From Enterobacteriaceae bacterium 89 (GTDB taxonomy: Bacteria > Pseudomonadota > Gammaproteobacteria > Enterobacterales > Enterobacteriaceae): a DNA stretch of 64,000 bases. Both the position numbers and the translations under genes were made by a program. Under the pieces are notes generated by a model. It did no database searches, had not been told where the DNA came from, and worked only from the letters and a program-made list of their open reading frames with translations. Numbering within the stretch: the first letter of the stretch is position 1; every line of letters starts with the position of its first letter. This document shows positions 18,089 through 26,879 of this stretch, in pieces. Where the stretch lies: positions 1,022,331-1,086,330 of the forward strand of contig RQJH01000002.1 in NCBI GenBank assembly GCA_014156375.1. The letters run 5' to 3'.

Positions 18089-20782
18089 ATGAGCCATTCA
18101 ACAACGAAGAAAAGCTTATTTACTCTTTCAGCTTTAGCTGCCGTGGTTCTTCAGGCCATTGCCTGCCCGGCATTAGCGGAAGAGAGGGAGAGTGAAGATA
18201 AAAATCGCCTCACTCAGAGTACTAATAGCAGCATCACTTTATTCTCCTCACCTCCAGTCAATACAGGCAGTTATGCGGTAATTAACAATGGCGATACGCT
18301 GATACTTTCCCAATCCGATAACACCGGTAATGTGTGGGATAAGTTTAAAAGTATTACGGTGGGTGATAACACTAATGGCACGCTGATTATCGATAACCGG
18401 CAAATCACCACCACCAGCGGCAGTATTGGTAACAACGCTTTGGGCTCAGTCACCTTAACCAATCAGGCAAATTGGACGCTGGAAGGTGGAAATTTAGTCC
18501 TGGGGACTAATAACGGCTCGGCTTTGCTGACGGTAGAAAAAGGGAGTCAAATCTCCGGTATCAAAGAGTTCAGGGTCGGTGAGTTTTATGCTGGGGCCGT
18601 AGCGAAAGTGGCTATCGATGGCCCTGACTCCTCAGTATCCTCTGGATGGATCGTCGTGGGCGATCAGGGGAAAGGCCATGTTGACATAACGAATGGCGGT
18701 AGTATGACTTCTGCCAAACATATGAATATTGGATATGTGGGTAACACCGATACGACACAAAGAAACGGCTACGGTAGCGTTCATCTTGATGGAGAAAATT
18801 CAACGCTGAATGTGGCTTCCGGTCTTTATCTGGGTGGCTTTGACCCCGCTAAAAATAATGACGCGACCGGCATACTGACCGCCAGCAATGGCGCTATCGT
18901 CAATGTTGGAAGTTTTATCTGGCTGGGTACAGGCAAAGGCAGCACCGGAATAATGAATATCGGTGGCGAACAGGATAAAGCCGCTCAGGCTGCAGGACAG
19001 GTGAACACCAGGCAGATTTATCTCGGTGAAACAGCATCTACTGGCACCACCGCGGTGCTTAATTTTAATCATCTGAGCGATGATTTTGTTCTGGCCGCCG
19101 CTATTAATGGTAAGGGCACGGTCAACCACGTTGGGCAAGGCACCACTACCCTAACCGGTAATAATAGCTATTACGGCATAACTGACGTCAAGAACGGGAC
19201 TTTGCGCGCTGGTAGTCAGAATGCGTTTAGCTCCAACTCCGATTTTAACGTTGGCACCAACGGTATTCTGGACCTCGGCGGCTTCGATCAGACCATCAAC
19301 TCATTAGTGCTGGCCGGAACAATTAACACCAGTCAGACCTCACATAGCCCTGACGAAAGTACCCCGGCAAATAACATTTTGACCATCAAAGGCAATTACC
19401 ATGGTGAGAATGGTCTGCTGATCTATAACGCCGCACAAAAAACGGATGACAATACCTCAGTGGTGAACCAGCTGTACGTTGAGGGAAATACTTCGGGTAC
19501 CACAAGAGTCAGCATGCAGGAAATTGGCTCGGTGGCGGTCAGCGATCTTAACGGCATGAAGGTGGTTCACGTTGAAGGAGAGTCTAACGGTCACTTTGTC
19601 CGCGAAGGACGACTGGCCGCGGGCGTGCATGAATACTCATTACAACGCGGCCCGGTCACTGAGGAGACAGCACTCGCCCGCTCTGCCGTAGATGACTCCA
19701 ACCACTGGTATCTGACCAACCAAACCTGGATTGCTCCGACCGATCCGACAGAAGAGCTTCCTCCAGGTGAAACACCAGAAACTCCACCGATCGCACCGCC
19801 TGGAGTCGTGCCGAAAGAAGGCGTGGTTTATCGCCCGGAAGTGGGCAGCTATTTAGCCAACCGCATGGCAGCCAACACCATGTTTAACACCCGCCTGCAT
19901 GACCGCTTGGGGGAAACGCAGTATATCGATCCCGTTACCGGCGAATCCCGGGTCACCAGCATGTGGCTGCGCCAGGTTGGGGGGCATATGCGCTTTCGCG
20001 ATAATACCGGGCAGATGAAAACCCAGAGCAATCGCTATGTTGCGCAGCTGGGCGGCGATATTGCCCAGTGGAGCAGCGACGGTCTGGACCGCTGGCATCT
20101 GGGGTTGATGGCCGGTTACGGCAACAACAGCAGCTCAACACAATCTTCAGTGACGGGCTATCACGCCAAAGGGAAAGTCACCGGCTACAGCGCAGGCTTG
20201 TACGCAACCTGGTATGCGAATGAAGCTGACAAAACAGGACTTTATGTAGACTCCTGGGCATTGTGGAACTGGTTTGACAATCAGGTGAATGGTCAGCAGC
20301 TTGCCACAGAGAAGTACGATTCCGACGGGCTGACGGCTTCGGTCGAGACAGGGTACACCTTCAAACCTGGCGGCAGCGTGCAGATACAGCCAAAAGCCCA
20401 GCTCACCTGGATGGATGTGTCTGCCAACGATCACTATGAGGAAAACGGCACCCGGATCCGCGATACAGGAAAAGGTAATCTGCAGAGTCGTCTGGGTTTA
20501 CGCGCCTCTATCGAGGGCTACAGCCAGCTCGATGAAGGAAAAGGCAGGATGTTCCAGCCCTTTGTTGAAGCGAACTGGATCCACAACACTCAGGATTTCT
20601 CCGTCGCCATGAACGAGTTTGATGCCAACGTGAAAGGCAGCAAAAACATTGGCGAGCTTAAAGCCGGACTTGAAGCCAGAACCAGTAAAAACCTGCATTT
20701 GTGGGGTAACGTCGCCCAGCAGATTGGCGGCGATGGCTACAGCGATACTCAGGCCATGCTCGGCGTAAAATGGGTGTTCTAG
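18089..20782 (+). CDS. Type V autotransporter adhesin (pertactin/AIDA-like barrel)
   Basis: The 897-residue protein has a long signal peptide (about 1-30, ending CPALA), a passenger rich in Gly, Asn, Thr and Ser forming beta-helix repeats, and an autotransporter-associated strand repeat near residues 350-410 (GTTTLTGNNSYYG, NGTLRAGS, DLGGFDQTI). A proline-rich linker near 555-575 (ELPPGETPETPP) precedes a C-terminal barrel of about 300 residues ending in the outer-membrane signature VKWVF. It should display its passenger at the cell surface. The passenger is cysteine-free after the signal peptide. It is monocistronic, followed by a terminator. A MarT/FidL-like regulator pair lies 3 kb away, recalling MarT control of the MisL autotransporter in Salmonella. 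Confidence 0.92.
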   Translation: MSHSTTKKSLFTLSALAAVVLQAIACPALAEERESEDKNRLTQSTNSSITLFSSPPVNTGSYAVINNGDTLILSQSDNTGNVWDKFKSITVGDNTNGTLIIDNRQITTTSGSIGNNALGSVTLTNQANWTLEGGNLVLGTNNGSALLTVEKGSQISGIKEFRVGEFYAGAVAKVAIDGPDSSVSSGWIVVGDQGKGHVDITNGGSMTSAKHMNIGYVGNTDTTQRNGYGSVHLDGENSTLNVASGLYLGGFDPAKNNDATGILTASNGAIVNVGSFIWLGTGKGSTGIMNIGGEQDKAAQAAGQVNTRQIYLGETASTGTTAVLNFNHLSDDFVLAAAINGKGTVNHVGQGTTTLTGNNSYYGITDVKNGTLRAGSQNAFSSNSDFNVGTNGILDLGGFDQTINSLVLAGTINTSQTSHSPDESTPANNILTIKGNYHGENGLLIYNAAQKTDDNTSVVNQLYVEGNTSGTTRVSMQEIGSVAVSDLNGMKVVHVEGESNGHFVREGRLAAGVHEYSLQRGPVTEETALARSAVDDSNHWYLTNQTWIAPTDPTEELPPGETPETPPIAPPGVVPKEGVVYRPEVGSYLANRMAANTMFNTRLHDRLGETQYIDPVTGESRVTSMWLRQVGGHMRFRDNTGQMKTQSNRYVAQLGGDIAQWSSDGLDRWHLGLMAGYGNNSSSTQSSVTGYHAKGKVTGYSAGLYATWYANEADKTGLYVDSWALWNWFDNQVNGQQLATEKYDSDGLTASVETGYTFKPGGSVQIQPKAQLTWMDVSANDHYEENGTRIRDTGKGNLQSRLGLRASIEGYSQLDEGKGRMFQPFVEANWIHNTQDFSVAMNEFDANVKGSKNIGELKAGLEARTSKNLHLWGNVAQQIGGDGYSDTQAMLGVKWVF

Positions 20783-20817
20783 GGAATAGCCATTTACGCT
20801 AATAACGGCAATATTTA

Positions 20818-20850
20818 GGCCAGCGGAGGAGAAATTCTCTGCTGGCCTTT
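20818..20850 (+). terminator. Rho-independent terminator after the autotransporter
   Basis: GGCCAGCGGAG and CTCTGCTGGCC form a long stem with one G-T pair, followed by TTTT. It lies 35 bases after the stop codon. Confidence 0.85.
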
Positions 20851-21010
20851 TGCATGGAGAGCTCGACTTTTATCCCAACCCATCTTTTGAATACGCTGTT
20901 GGTCCCACGCTCAAACACGCTATCCTGACTGTAATACCGCTGCTTCAGGTCAGAGGATTATCTTCATTGATGGCCAGTTGTTCGTCTTGCTCAAGGAGAG
21001 GGATCGTTCC

Positions 21011-21946
21011 TTATTTCAGCGCGGCGCACAGCGCTGCAATATCTTTTGGCGTGGTCCGGCAACAGCCGCCAATCAGTTTTGCCCCTGCTTCCAGCCATTG
21101 CGGCAGATAGTCCGCCAGCGTCTGGCAGGCTTCCCCGTGATGGTGCCAGGTCTTGGTCACAGCGTCGTAGTGTTCACCCGAGTTCGGGTAAACCACCAGC
21201 GGCAGCTGCGTCAGGTTTTGCAGGTGTTTCAGCGCCGCCGTGGTGTTTTCCAGTGCGATGCAATTGATACCGAGCGCCACAATTTGCGGCGAGCCCGCCA
21301 GCGCAGAGATAACGTCACGCAGAGGAGTACCGTCGCTCAGGTGTTCGCTGTCACGCAGGGTAAACGAGAACCACGCCCGGGCACGAGGATATTCTGATAA
21401 CAGTGCCGCCAGCGCCTTGATCTCCGCAAAGGCTGGCATCGTTTCACAGGCCAGCAGATCGGCTCCGGCATCCAGTAACGCCTCAATGCGCGGACGATGG
21501 AATGCCTTAAATTCTTCATCGCTGCGAAGGTAGTCGCCGCGATATTCCGAGCCATCGGCCAGAAAAGCGCCGTACGGTCCCACGGAACCGGCCACCAGCA
21601 GTGGCCCCGCCTGGGCATTCTGCGCAAACCAGGCCTCACGCGCCTGGCGCGCCAGCTCCACGCTTTTACCAATCAGCGCGAGTGACTGCCCCACATCAAG
21701 GCCTCTTGCGGCAAAGCCCTGCGGAGTGGCCTGATAGCTGGCCGTTATGGCTATCTGCGCTCCGGCACGGAAATAATCAAAATGAACCTCCTGGATAAGA
21801 CCCGGATTTTCCATCAGCACTTTGGCCGACCACAGGCTGTCCGCCAGGTTACAGCCTCGCGCTTCCAGCTCCGTTGCCATCGCGCCGTCCAGCACCACAA
21901 AAGGCTGTGTTTCAAGGAGAGCGGCGAGCGGATTATTCTGCGACAT
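21011..21946 (-). CDS. mmuM: Homocysteine S-methyltransferase MmuM
   Basis: MmuM transfers a methyl group from S-methylmethionine to homocysteine, giving two methionines, in the cytoplasm. The 311-residue length matches E. coli MmuM. The zinc-binding cysteines are visible: one in [10 protein letters not shown] and the pair Cys295-Cys296 in [10 protein letters not shown]. The gene overlaps the end of mmuP by 14 bases on the same strand, so the two are translated together. Control by MetJ is expected from the met boxes upstream of mmuP. Confidence 0.95.
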   Translation of the reverse strand: MSQNNPLAALLETQPFVVLDGAMATELEARGCNLADSLWSAKVLMENPGLIQEVHFDYFRAGAQIAITASYQATPQGFAARGLDVGQSLALIGKSVELARQAREAWFAQNAQAGPLLVAGSVGPYGAFLADGSEYRGDYLRSDEEFKAFHRPRIEALLDAGADLLACETMPAFAEIKALAALLSEYPRARAWFSFTLRDSEHLSDGTPLRDVISALAGSPQIVALGINCIALENTTAALKHLQNLTQLPLVVYPNSGEHYDAVTKTWHHHGEACQTLADYLPQWLEAGAKLIGGCCRTTPKDIAALCAALK

Positions 21947-23330
21947 GTTCAGGCTCCTGCGTTTTCACACGTTCAGTGAGGTAATAAGCCCCGTAGCAGA
22001 GGGCAACAAATGGCAGGCCGCAGTAAAGGGCGATTCTCTGGCTCGGGTCAAACGCCAGCCCCACGCAGGCCACTGCGCACAAAATAAAGCCCAGCACGGG
22101 CACCAGCGGATACCAGGGCGCACGATACTGAAGAGCCGACAGCGGCAAACCGGCCTGCAAATGACGGCGGCGGAACATAAAATGCGATGCGCAGATACTT
22201 AGCCATACCGCCACCACCGCAAAACCAGAAATGGCCGACAGCGCGACAAACACCGTATCCGGCGCGACAACGCTGGTGAACAGCGCCATGACCCCGCCAA
22301 GCATCGACACTGACAGAGCTGTCAGCGGAACGCCGTTTTTGTTGAGGCGGGCAAAGCAGCGCGGCAGCGTCTTCTCATTGGATAATGACCACAGCATACG
22401 ACCCGCAGCGTACAGCCCGGAGTTTGCCGCAGAAAGGATCGCCGTCAGGATCACAAAGTTAAAGATATCCGCCGCATACGGGATCCCCACTTTTTCGAAC
22501 ACCAGCACGAACGGGCTTTTTTCCACCCCGGCCTGCTGCATTGGGATCAGCGCCGCCAGCACAAACACGGTACCGATAAAGAAGATGATCAGACGTGCAA
22601 TGGTGGTGCGAATCGCCACCGGAATAACCCGGTGCGGATCCTGCGTTTCGCCCGCCGCAATGCCGATAAGCTCGGTCCCGGAAAACGCAAAGTTAACCGC
22701 GACCATCGTCATCAGAATAGGCAAGCCGCCGTGAGGGAACCATCCCTCAGCTGTGATATTCGCTAACCCCGGCGCCGGGGAACCATCCTGCATCGGGATG
22801 AAGCCAAAAATGGCGGCTCCGCCAAGGATAATAAAGGCGATGATGGTGATGACCTTCACCAGTGAGAACCAAAATTCCCCCTCGGCAAAGAAACGGGTCG
22901 AGATGACGTTAAGACCAAAAATGACCACGCAGAAGAGCACGCACCACGACCAGACGGGCACCTGCGGGAACCAGTACTGCATGCAGAATCCGGCGGCAGT
23001 AAAGCTCGAACCCAGCGCGACGGTCCAGGTCAGCCAGTAGAGCCACGCCACCGTGTAGCCCGTTGCCGGGCCAAGATAGCGGGCTGCATAGACGTGAAAC
23101 GCGCCGGTTTCCGGCATAGCGACGGAGAGTTCGCCCAGGCACTGCATCACCAGCCACACGACCAGCGCACCAATCAGATAAGCCAGCAGCGTTCCCGCCG
23201 CTCCGGTGGTCGAAATGATGTAGCCCGTGTTGAAAAACAGCCCTGTGCCGATCACGCCCCCCAGGGAGAGCATGATCAGATGACGGGTTTTCATGGTGCG
23301 CTTGAGCTGTCCATTTTGTTCTGTTTGCAT
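21933..23330 (-). CDS. mmuP: S-methylmethionine permease MmuP
   Basis: This 465-residue amino-acid/polyamine/organocation permease imports S-methylmethionine for MmuM. It has twelve predicted membrane segments and is nearly identical by eye to E. coli MmuP, including the N-terminal [15 protein letters not shown] signature and the C-terminal QEPEHVAE. The start at 23330 (MQTEQNGQ) is chosen by homology and the AGAAGG ribosome site just upstream; the frame runs eight codons further without support. Tandem met boxes overlap the promoter region. It is the first gene of the mmuPM operon. Confidence 0.95.
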   Translation of the reverse strand: MQTEQNGQLKRTMKTRHLIMLSLGGVIGTGLFFNTGYIISTTGAAGTLLAYLIGALVVWLVMQCLGELSVAMPETGAFHVYAARYLGPATGYTVAWLYWLTWTVALGSSFTAAGFCMQYWFPQVPVWSWCVLFCVVIFGLNVISTRFFAEGEFWFSLVKVITIIAFIILGGAAIFGFIPMQDGSPAPGLANITAEGWFPHGGLPILMTMVAVNFAFSGTELIGIAAGETQDPHRVIPVAIRTTIARLIIFFIGTVFVLAALIPMQQAGVEKSPFVLVFEKVGIPYAADIFNFVILTAILSAANSGLYAAGRMLWSLSNEKTLPRCFARLNKNGVPLTALSVSMLGGVMALFTSVVAPDTVFVALSAISGFAVVAVWLSICASHFMFRRRHLQAGLPLSALQYRAPWYPLVPVLGFILCAVACVGLAFDPSQRIALYCGLPFVALCYGAYYLTERVKTQEPEHVAE

Positions 23331-23340
23331 ATTACCTTCT

Positions 23341-23364
23341 ATACGTATGGACATCTAAACATCC
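23341..23364 (-). promoter_or_regulatory. Three tandem met boxes (MetJ operator) before mmuPM
   Basis: On the minus strand three adjoining 8-mers, GGATGTTT, AGATGTCC and ATACGTAT, each match the MetJ consensus AGACGTCT at five or six positions. MetJ binds such contiguous boxes cooperatively, and mmuPM belongs to the methionine regulon in E. coli. Confidence 0.65.
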
Positions 23365-23500
23365 AATGAAGGTTTGTTATACCGTGATTGTTACGTAAAA
23401 GCCAGCGCTGACCCCGGGCTTAAGGAACCTGCTACACCAATATCATTTTCTGCCTGGCGCATCTGCCGCGCTGAAGGACTGCCGGTCGAGCATGGCGAAA

Positions 23501-23977
23501 TCAGGTGACTTTCCCTTGTTTATTTTGTCTGGCGCAAATGAAGAACGGCGTGGATACGCCTCTGAAATAAAGTCCGTTCTTACCAGTGCTGTATATTTCC
23601 ATATTGAAGTGCTGGCTGTATATTTTCGCCATCAATGCTGCAGGTGCATTATCAATACCTTTCTTTAATTCAAGACGATGAATGGAAATATCATAAAGGT
23701 TATCATTGAGCTCATTGCGCCAGTCAAACCATACCTTTCTGTTGACCATCCAGAGCTCTTTACTGTCCGTCAGCGTACCATACAGATTAACAAAACCGGT
23801 GCCATTGGCCATCATAAAAATAGAAGCCATGGCATCCAGAACGATATTATTCTCTGCGGTTTCAATAGTGTGCACGACTTCGGCTTCACATCTTACATCG
23901 AGCGCCGCTGTGGGTTTTATAAAAACGACCAGCAGAGCCATGACAATGGCAGAAAACGCTGCAAGATAATATTTCAC
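23501..23977 (-). CDS. FidL-like membrane protein
   Basis: The 158-residue protein has one N-terminal hydrophobic segment (about 5-25), then a periplasmic domain with two cysteines (RCEAEV and ICARQN). The layout and the four-base overlap with the upstream winged-helix regulator match the FidL family, named for the gene beside marT in Salmonella pathogenicity island 3. FidL-like proteins probably assist or modulate the membrane-bound regulator, as ToxS and similar partners do for ToxR-type proteins; this is inferred. Codon use is more AT-rich than in the surrounding backbone. Confidence 0.7.
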   Translation of the reverse strand: MKYYLAAFSAIVMALLVVFIKPTAALDVRCEAEVVHTIETAENNIVLDAMASIFMMANGTGFVNLYGTLTDSKELWMVNRKVWFDWRNELNDNLYDISIHRLELKKGIDNAPAALMAKIYSQHFNMEIYSTGKNGLYFRGVSTPFFICARQNKQGKVT

Positions 23978-24768
23978 ACCTTCCCCCAGGAAACCATTTT
24001 ACTGTTCTCACAGCGGGTATACTTTCCCCCTTCTGCACGCTGACACCAGGCAACAAACGCCATATGTCGCCGTTTTCCTGGCTCCTCATAATGAGTCAAA
24101 AAAACGTCCCATGGATAATGTTCGCAGTTTAAGTTGATATCAAATTTCTTCAGCCCAGCCAGCGCGTCATTCTGAGTGATTGGCGTGTCCTGCATCTGAT
24201 AAAAGCGACACTGGCTATGAGTAAAAATAAGACGCTCGGCCATCGCTGGCACAGACGCTGAATGCCCATACCAAATGCATGCCGCCAGCAGTGCCCCAAC
24301 GCTCAAAATAACGCTTAACAGCTGAGGTATTCTTTCCCTGCGGCGGGTGGATCCGCTCACGGTCAGGACCAGCGCACCGCCATTTTGTTCTACAACAATA
24401 GCTTCTTCGCTGTCAGCTAACGCATTATTCTGAATGATAATATCCACTTCAGCCTGAAAAATGATTCCCTGCTTCGGCAGCGTCGTTATCAGGGTGGACT
24501 GAGGTAACAGATCCGAAAGGTTACGTCGTAATATGCTGAGGTAATTATTGAGATTGCTGTTTGATGCCCGATAACCATAATCTTCCCAGACGTGGGCGAG
24601 TAACACTTCACGCGACACCATAGTCCCATTGTTTTTTATAAGCTCACTAAGTAATCGGGACGAAGGAGCTGGCAGGCTAAGGGTATTTTCATGTTCTCCG
24701 CGAATGGATAACGCCTGCGTTTCTTCATTAAAAAGAAGACAGTTTTCAATAATGTATATTTTACTCAT
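23974..24768 (-). CDS. ToxR/CadC/MarT-like membrane-anchored winged-helix regulator
   Basis: The 264-residue protein has an OmpR/PhoB-type winged helix at about 1-108 (SRLLSELIKNNGTMVSREVLLAHVWEDYGYRASNS region), one membrane helix at about 148-166, and a periplasmic C-terminal domain with cysteines that may form disulfides. This is the one-component ToxR architecture, in which an envelope signal directly alters promoter binding. It overlaps the FidL-like gene by ATGA, matching the marT-fidL pair. MarT activates the autotransporter gene misL in Salmonella; here an autotransporter, an EAL protein and two fimbrial operons lie within 15 kb. Target genes are not known. Confidence 0.82.
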   Translation of the reverse strand: MSKIYIIENCLLFNEETQALSIRGEHENTLSLPAPSSRLLSELIKNNGTMVSREVLLAHVWEDYGYRASNSNLNNYLSILRRNLSDLLPQSTLITTLPKQGIIFQAEVDIIIQNNALADSEEAIVVEQNGGALVLTVSGSTRRRERIPQLLSVILSVGALLAACIWYGHSASVPAMAERLIFTHSQCRFYQMQDTPITQNDALAGLKKFDINLNCEHYPWDVFLTHYEEPGKRRHMAFVAWCQRAEGGKYTRCENSKMVSWGKV

Positions 24769-25037
24769 TACAAATCATTTGTATCTGCATAGCCAAAAAC
24801 TGCTTAAAAAACAGGTCATCAAAAAAACTTTAACCTGATGATTTCACTTCGATTAATTCCGGGTAATTTTATCGGACTTCATGCCGGCAACAAAAGCATT
24901 ATTCCCCATTATTTCTTCCAATCACCTCAGAAAACAGAACAAAAAACTATGTTCCTCGTCAGGGTTGAGTTAATGACGGCCTTTAAAAGGAAGTGCTGTA
25001 GGCTTTAAATGGAAATACGTCGTAAAGAGTACAAGAA

Positions 25038-25691
25038 ATGAATATCATGAAAAGTATCCGATTGCAGCCCATTATTGACCTGAGAGAAAAACGGACATTT
25101 GGCTATGAGGTGCTATCGGAATTATCTTCCACTACAAATAATGAAGCGTGGTTTCACCAACAAACCCCAGACCTGCTGCTGTTCCTTTATCATTGGCAAT
25201 TACAGCAGCTGGAAGGACTGGCGATGAAGGAAAAGCTGTTCATTAATTTAACGCTGGACACCCTGCTGATGCCGGGCATTGAGGTAAAGCTTGCGGTGAA
25301 GGATAGGGAAATCATAGTGGAACTGCAGGATCCAGAAACCTTATTGACCATCAGCGGCTCGCAGCTTGACATATTGCGCCAACGGTTAGCCAAACTGAGT
25401 ATGGCGGGTATTTCGGTCTGGCTGGATGATTATCGACCTGAATACAACACGGCGCTGAATCATCTTAACTGGCATTTTGACGGAATAAAGATAGACCGGC
25501 ACATCTTTAAAGTCCTTCGTCATAATCAGGCAGAATTTAACCACCTGGTCATTGAGACGCGCCGCTATGGAAAAGAGATCCTTGTCGAAGGAATCGAAAC
25601 CGCAGGCGATCTTTTCATCGCTATACAGTCTCCGGTTGACCTGGCGCAGGGTTATTTCTGGAGCGAAGTCCGCATTCCTGTAACCGGTTAA
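25038..25691 (+). CDS. EAL-domain protein, probable c-di-GMP phosphodiesterase
   Basis: The 217-residue protein is a lone EAL domain with no membrane segment. The expected catalytic residues look intact: YEVLSEL (EVL at 24-26 for EAL), the Asn of INLT, the Glu of ELQDPE, the paired Asp of WLDDY, the Lys of IKIDRH, the Glu of VEGIET and the Gln of AQGYFW. It should hydrolyse cyclic di-GMP. It sits convergent with a fimbrial operon; Klebsiella MrkJ and a Salmonella EAL protein beside fim occupy similar places, so control of fimbriation or motility is inferred. A second ATG at 25047 is a possible start. Confidence 0.85.
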   Translation: MNIMKSIRLQPIIDLREKRTFGYEVLSELSSTTNNEAWFHQQTPDLLLFLYHWQLQQLEGLAMKEKLFINLTLDTLLMPGIEVKLAVKDREIIVELQDPETLLTISGSQLDILRQRLAKLSMAGISVWLDDYRPEYNTALNHLNWHFDGIKIDRHIFKVLRHNQAEFNHLVIETRRYGKEILVEGIETAGDLFIAIQSPVDLAQGYFWSEVRIPVTG

Positions 25692-25697
25692 TTCTCG

Positions 25698-25723
25698 TCC
25701 GGCCAGCAATAATACTGGCCGGA
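25698..25723. terminator. Bidirectional hairpin between EAL gene and fimbrial operon
   Basis: TCCGGCCAG and CTGGCCGGA form a perfect nine-base stem with an eight-base loop, between the two convergent stop codons. T tracts are weak. Confidence 0.65.
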
Positions 25724-25732
25724 ACGCGAAGG

Positions 25733-26875
25733 CTAATCGTAATTAAACATCAGCTGCGCCGTTCCCAATACGCTTCCCGTTGACAGCACGGACTTGTCAT
25801 AGACCTGATAATAAGCCACCAGCCGGATATGAGAGCGTGGCGTGATTTCCTGTCCTCGCGCATAGCGTAACAGTTCGGTAGTGCCGGGCACGGTTCCGAT
25901 ACCGTTAGCAATGGCTACCCTGGTCCCGTTGGGCAGACGCAAACCAATTCCAACCCCAAGCGCATCGCTGTCATCATTGACCAGGGTGTAACCCGTCTGA
26001 CCATTTTCAATCAAATCATTGCTCGCAAGCCACGCTGAGATATTGCGCGTGACCCGGGTTCCCCCTTTCAATCCGACGCATTCAATCGGCAGGCTAAAAG
26101 CCCGTTCTCCCGCTTTGCCTTTGATCCGCAGCTCATCAATAGAAACTGGATTAAGGGTAATCGTCATGTCATGAGGTAAATCGCAGGTGGTTTCATTAGG
26201 GGAAAACTGGATAGAGAGTTGCTCGAAAGCGAGGTAATGATCCGTGTTCCAACCTGTTGCCGGGGTGCCCTGTTGAACATACCCCCAGACTTCATCACCG
26301 TAGCTGTATTTGCTGCCGCTCACGCCGCCATAACCCTTATCCGCCCCGCCGTGTCCGCTCATCACCGCCATGGGAAGATTAAGCACCCCGTTGGTCAGGG
26401 TCGTCATTCGCCCTTCAGCGTCCTGCGGCTTTTCCTTCAGCAGCTCCGCGGTAAAGGTGTAATCGGTACGGTAGCGGGAAATACTGTACACGCCGGGAAA
26501 ACCGCGAACTTTTGTTTTGACAGGCCCGGTAATTTTGACCGTAAACTTAATCCAGTGATAAGACTCATCGTTCGGATGAGTAAACAGCGCATAGTAAGGT
26601 CCATCCCCTATTGCGCTAAAAAAGAAGACATTATCCGCGCTACCCAGACAGTTCATCTTCCCCGCCCAGCTGGTGTTCCAGGTATAAGACACTTTATCGG
26701 TGGTTAAAAATGCGGTGGATAAGTTGATGGTTTTAATCGATTCCTGAACGCGCTTTTTCTTTAGCACGAAACCATAAGGGTCGCAGGTATTTGCCACCAC
26801 GCCCTTATCCCCTTCGGCTCTTGCCCCGGTAACGACTCCCATCATAAGGAAAATCAACAATATATACTTATACAT
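25733..26875 (-). CDS. Fimbrial tip adhesin-like subunit
   Basis: The 380-residue protein has a signal peptide (about 1-20, ending TGARA) and is the last gene of a four-gene chaperone-usher operon. Its length and two-part composition suggest a two-domain adhesin: an N-terminal receptor-binding domain (about 21-230) and a C-terminal pilin domain starting near NETTCDLPHDMTITL and ending in the donor-strand-type TAQLMFNYD. Position after the usher and size match YehA or MrkD-type adhesins. The receptor is unknown. The gene starts five bases after the usher stop codon. Confidence 0.78.
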   Translation of the reverse strand: MYKYILLIFLMMGVVTGARAEGDKGVVANTCDPYGFVLKKKRVQESIKTINLSTAFLTTDKVSYTWNTSWAGKMNCLGSADNVFFFSAIGDGPYYALFTHPNDESYHWIKFTVKITGPVKTKVRGFPGVYSISRYRTDYTFTAELLKEKPQDAEGRMTTLTNGVLNLPMAVMSGHGGADKGYGGVSGSKYSYGDEVWGYVQQGTPATGWNTDHYLAFEQLSIQFSPNETTCDLPHDMTITLNPVSIDELRIKGKAGERAFSLPIECVGLKGGTRVTRNISAWLASNDLIENGQTGYTLVNDDSDALGVGIGLRLPNGTRVAIANGIGTVPGTTELLRYARGQEITPRSHIRLVAYYQVYDKSVLSTGSVLGTAQLMFNYD

Positions 26876-26879
26876 GACA

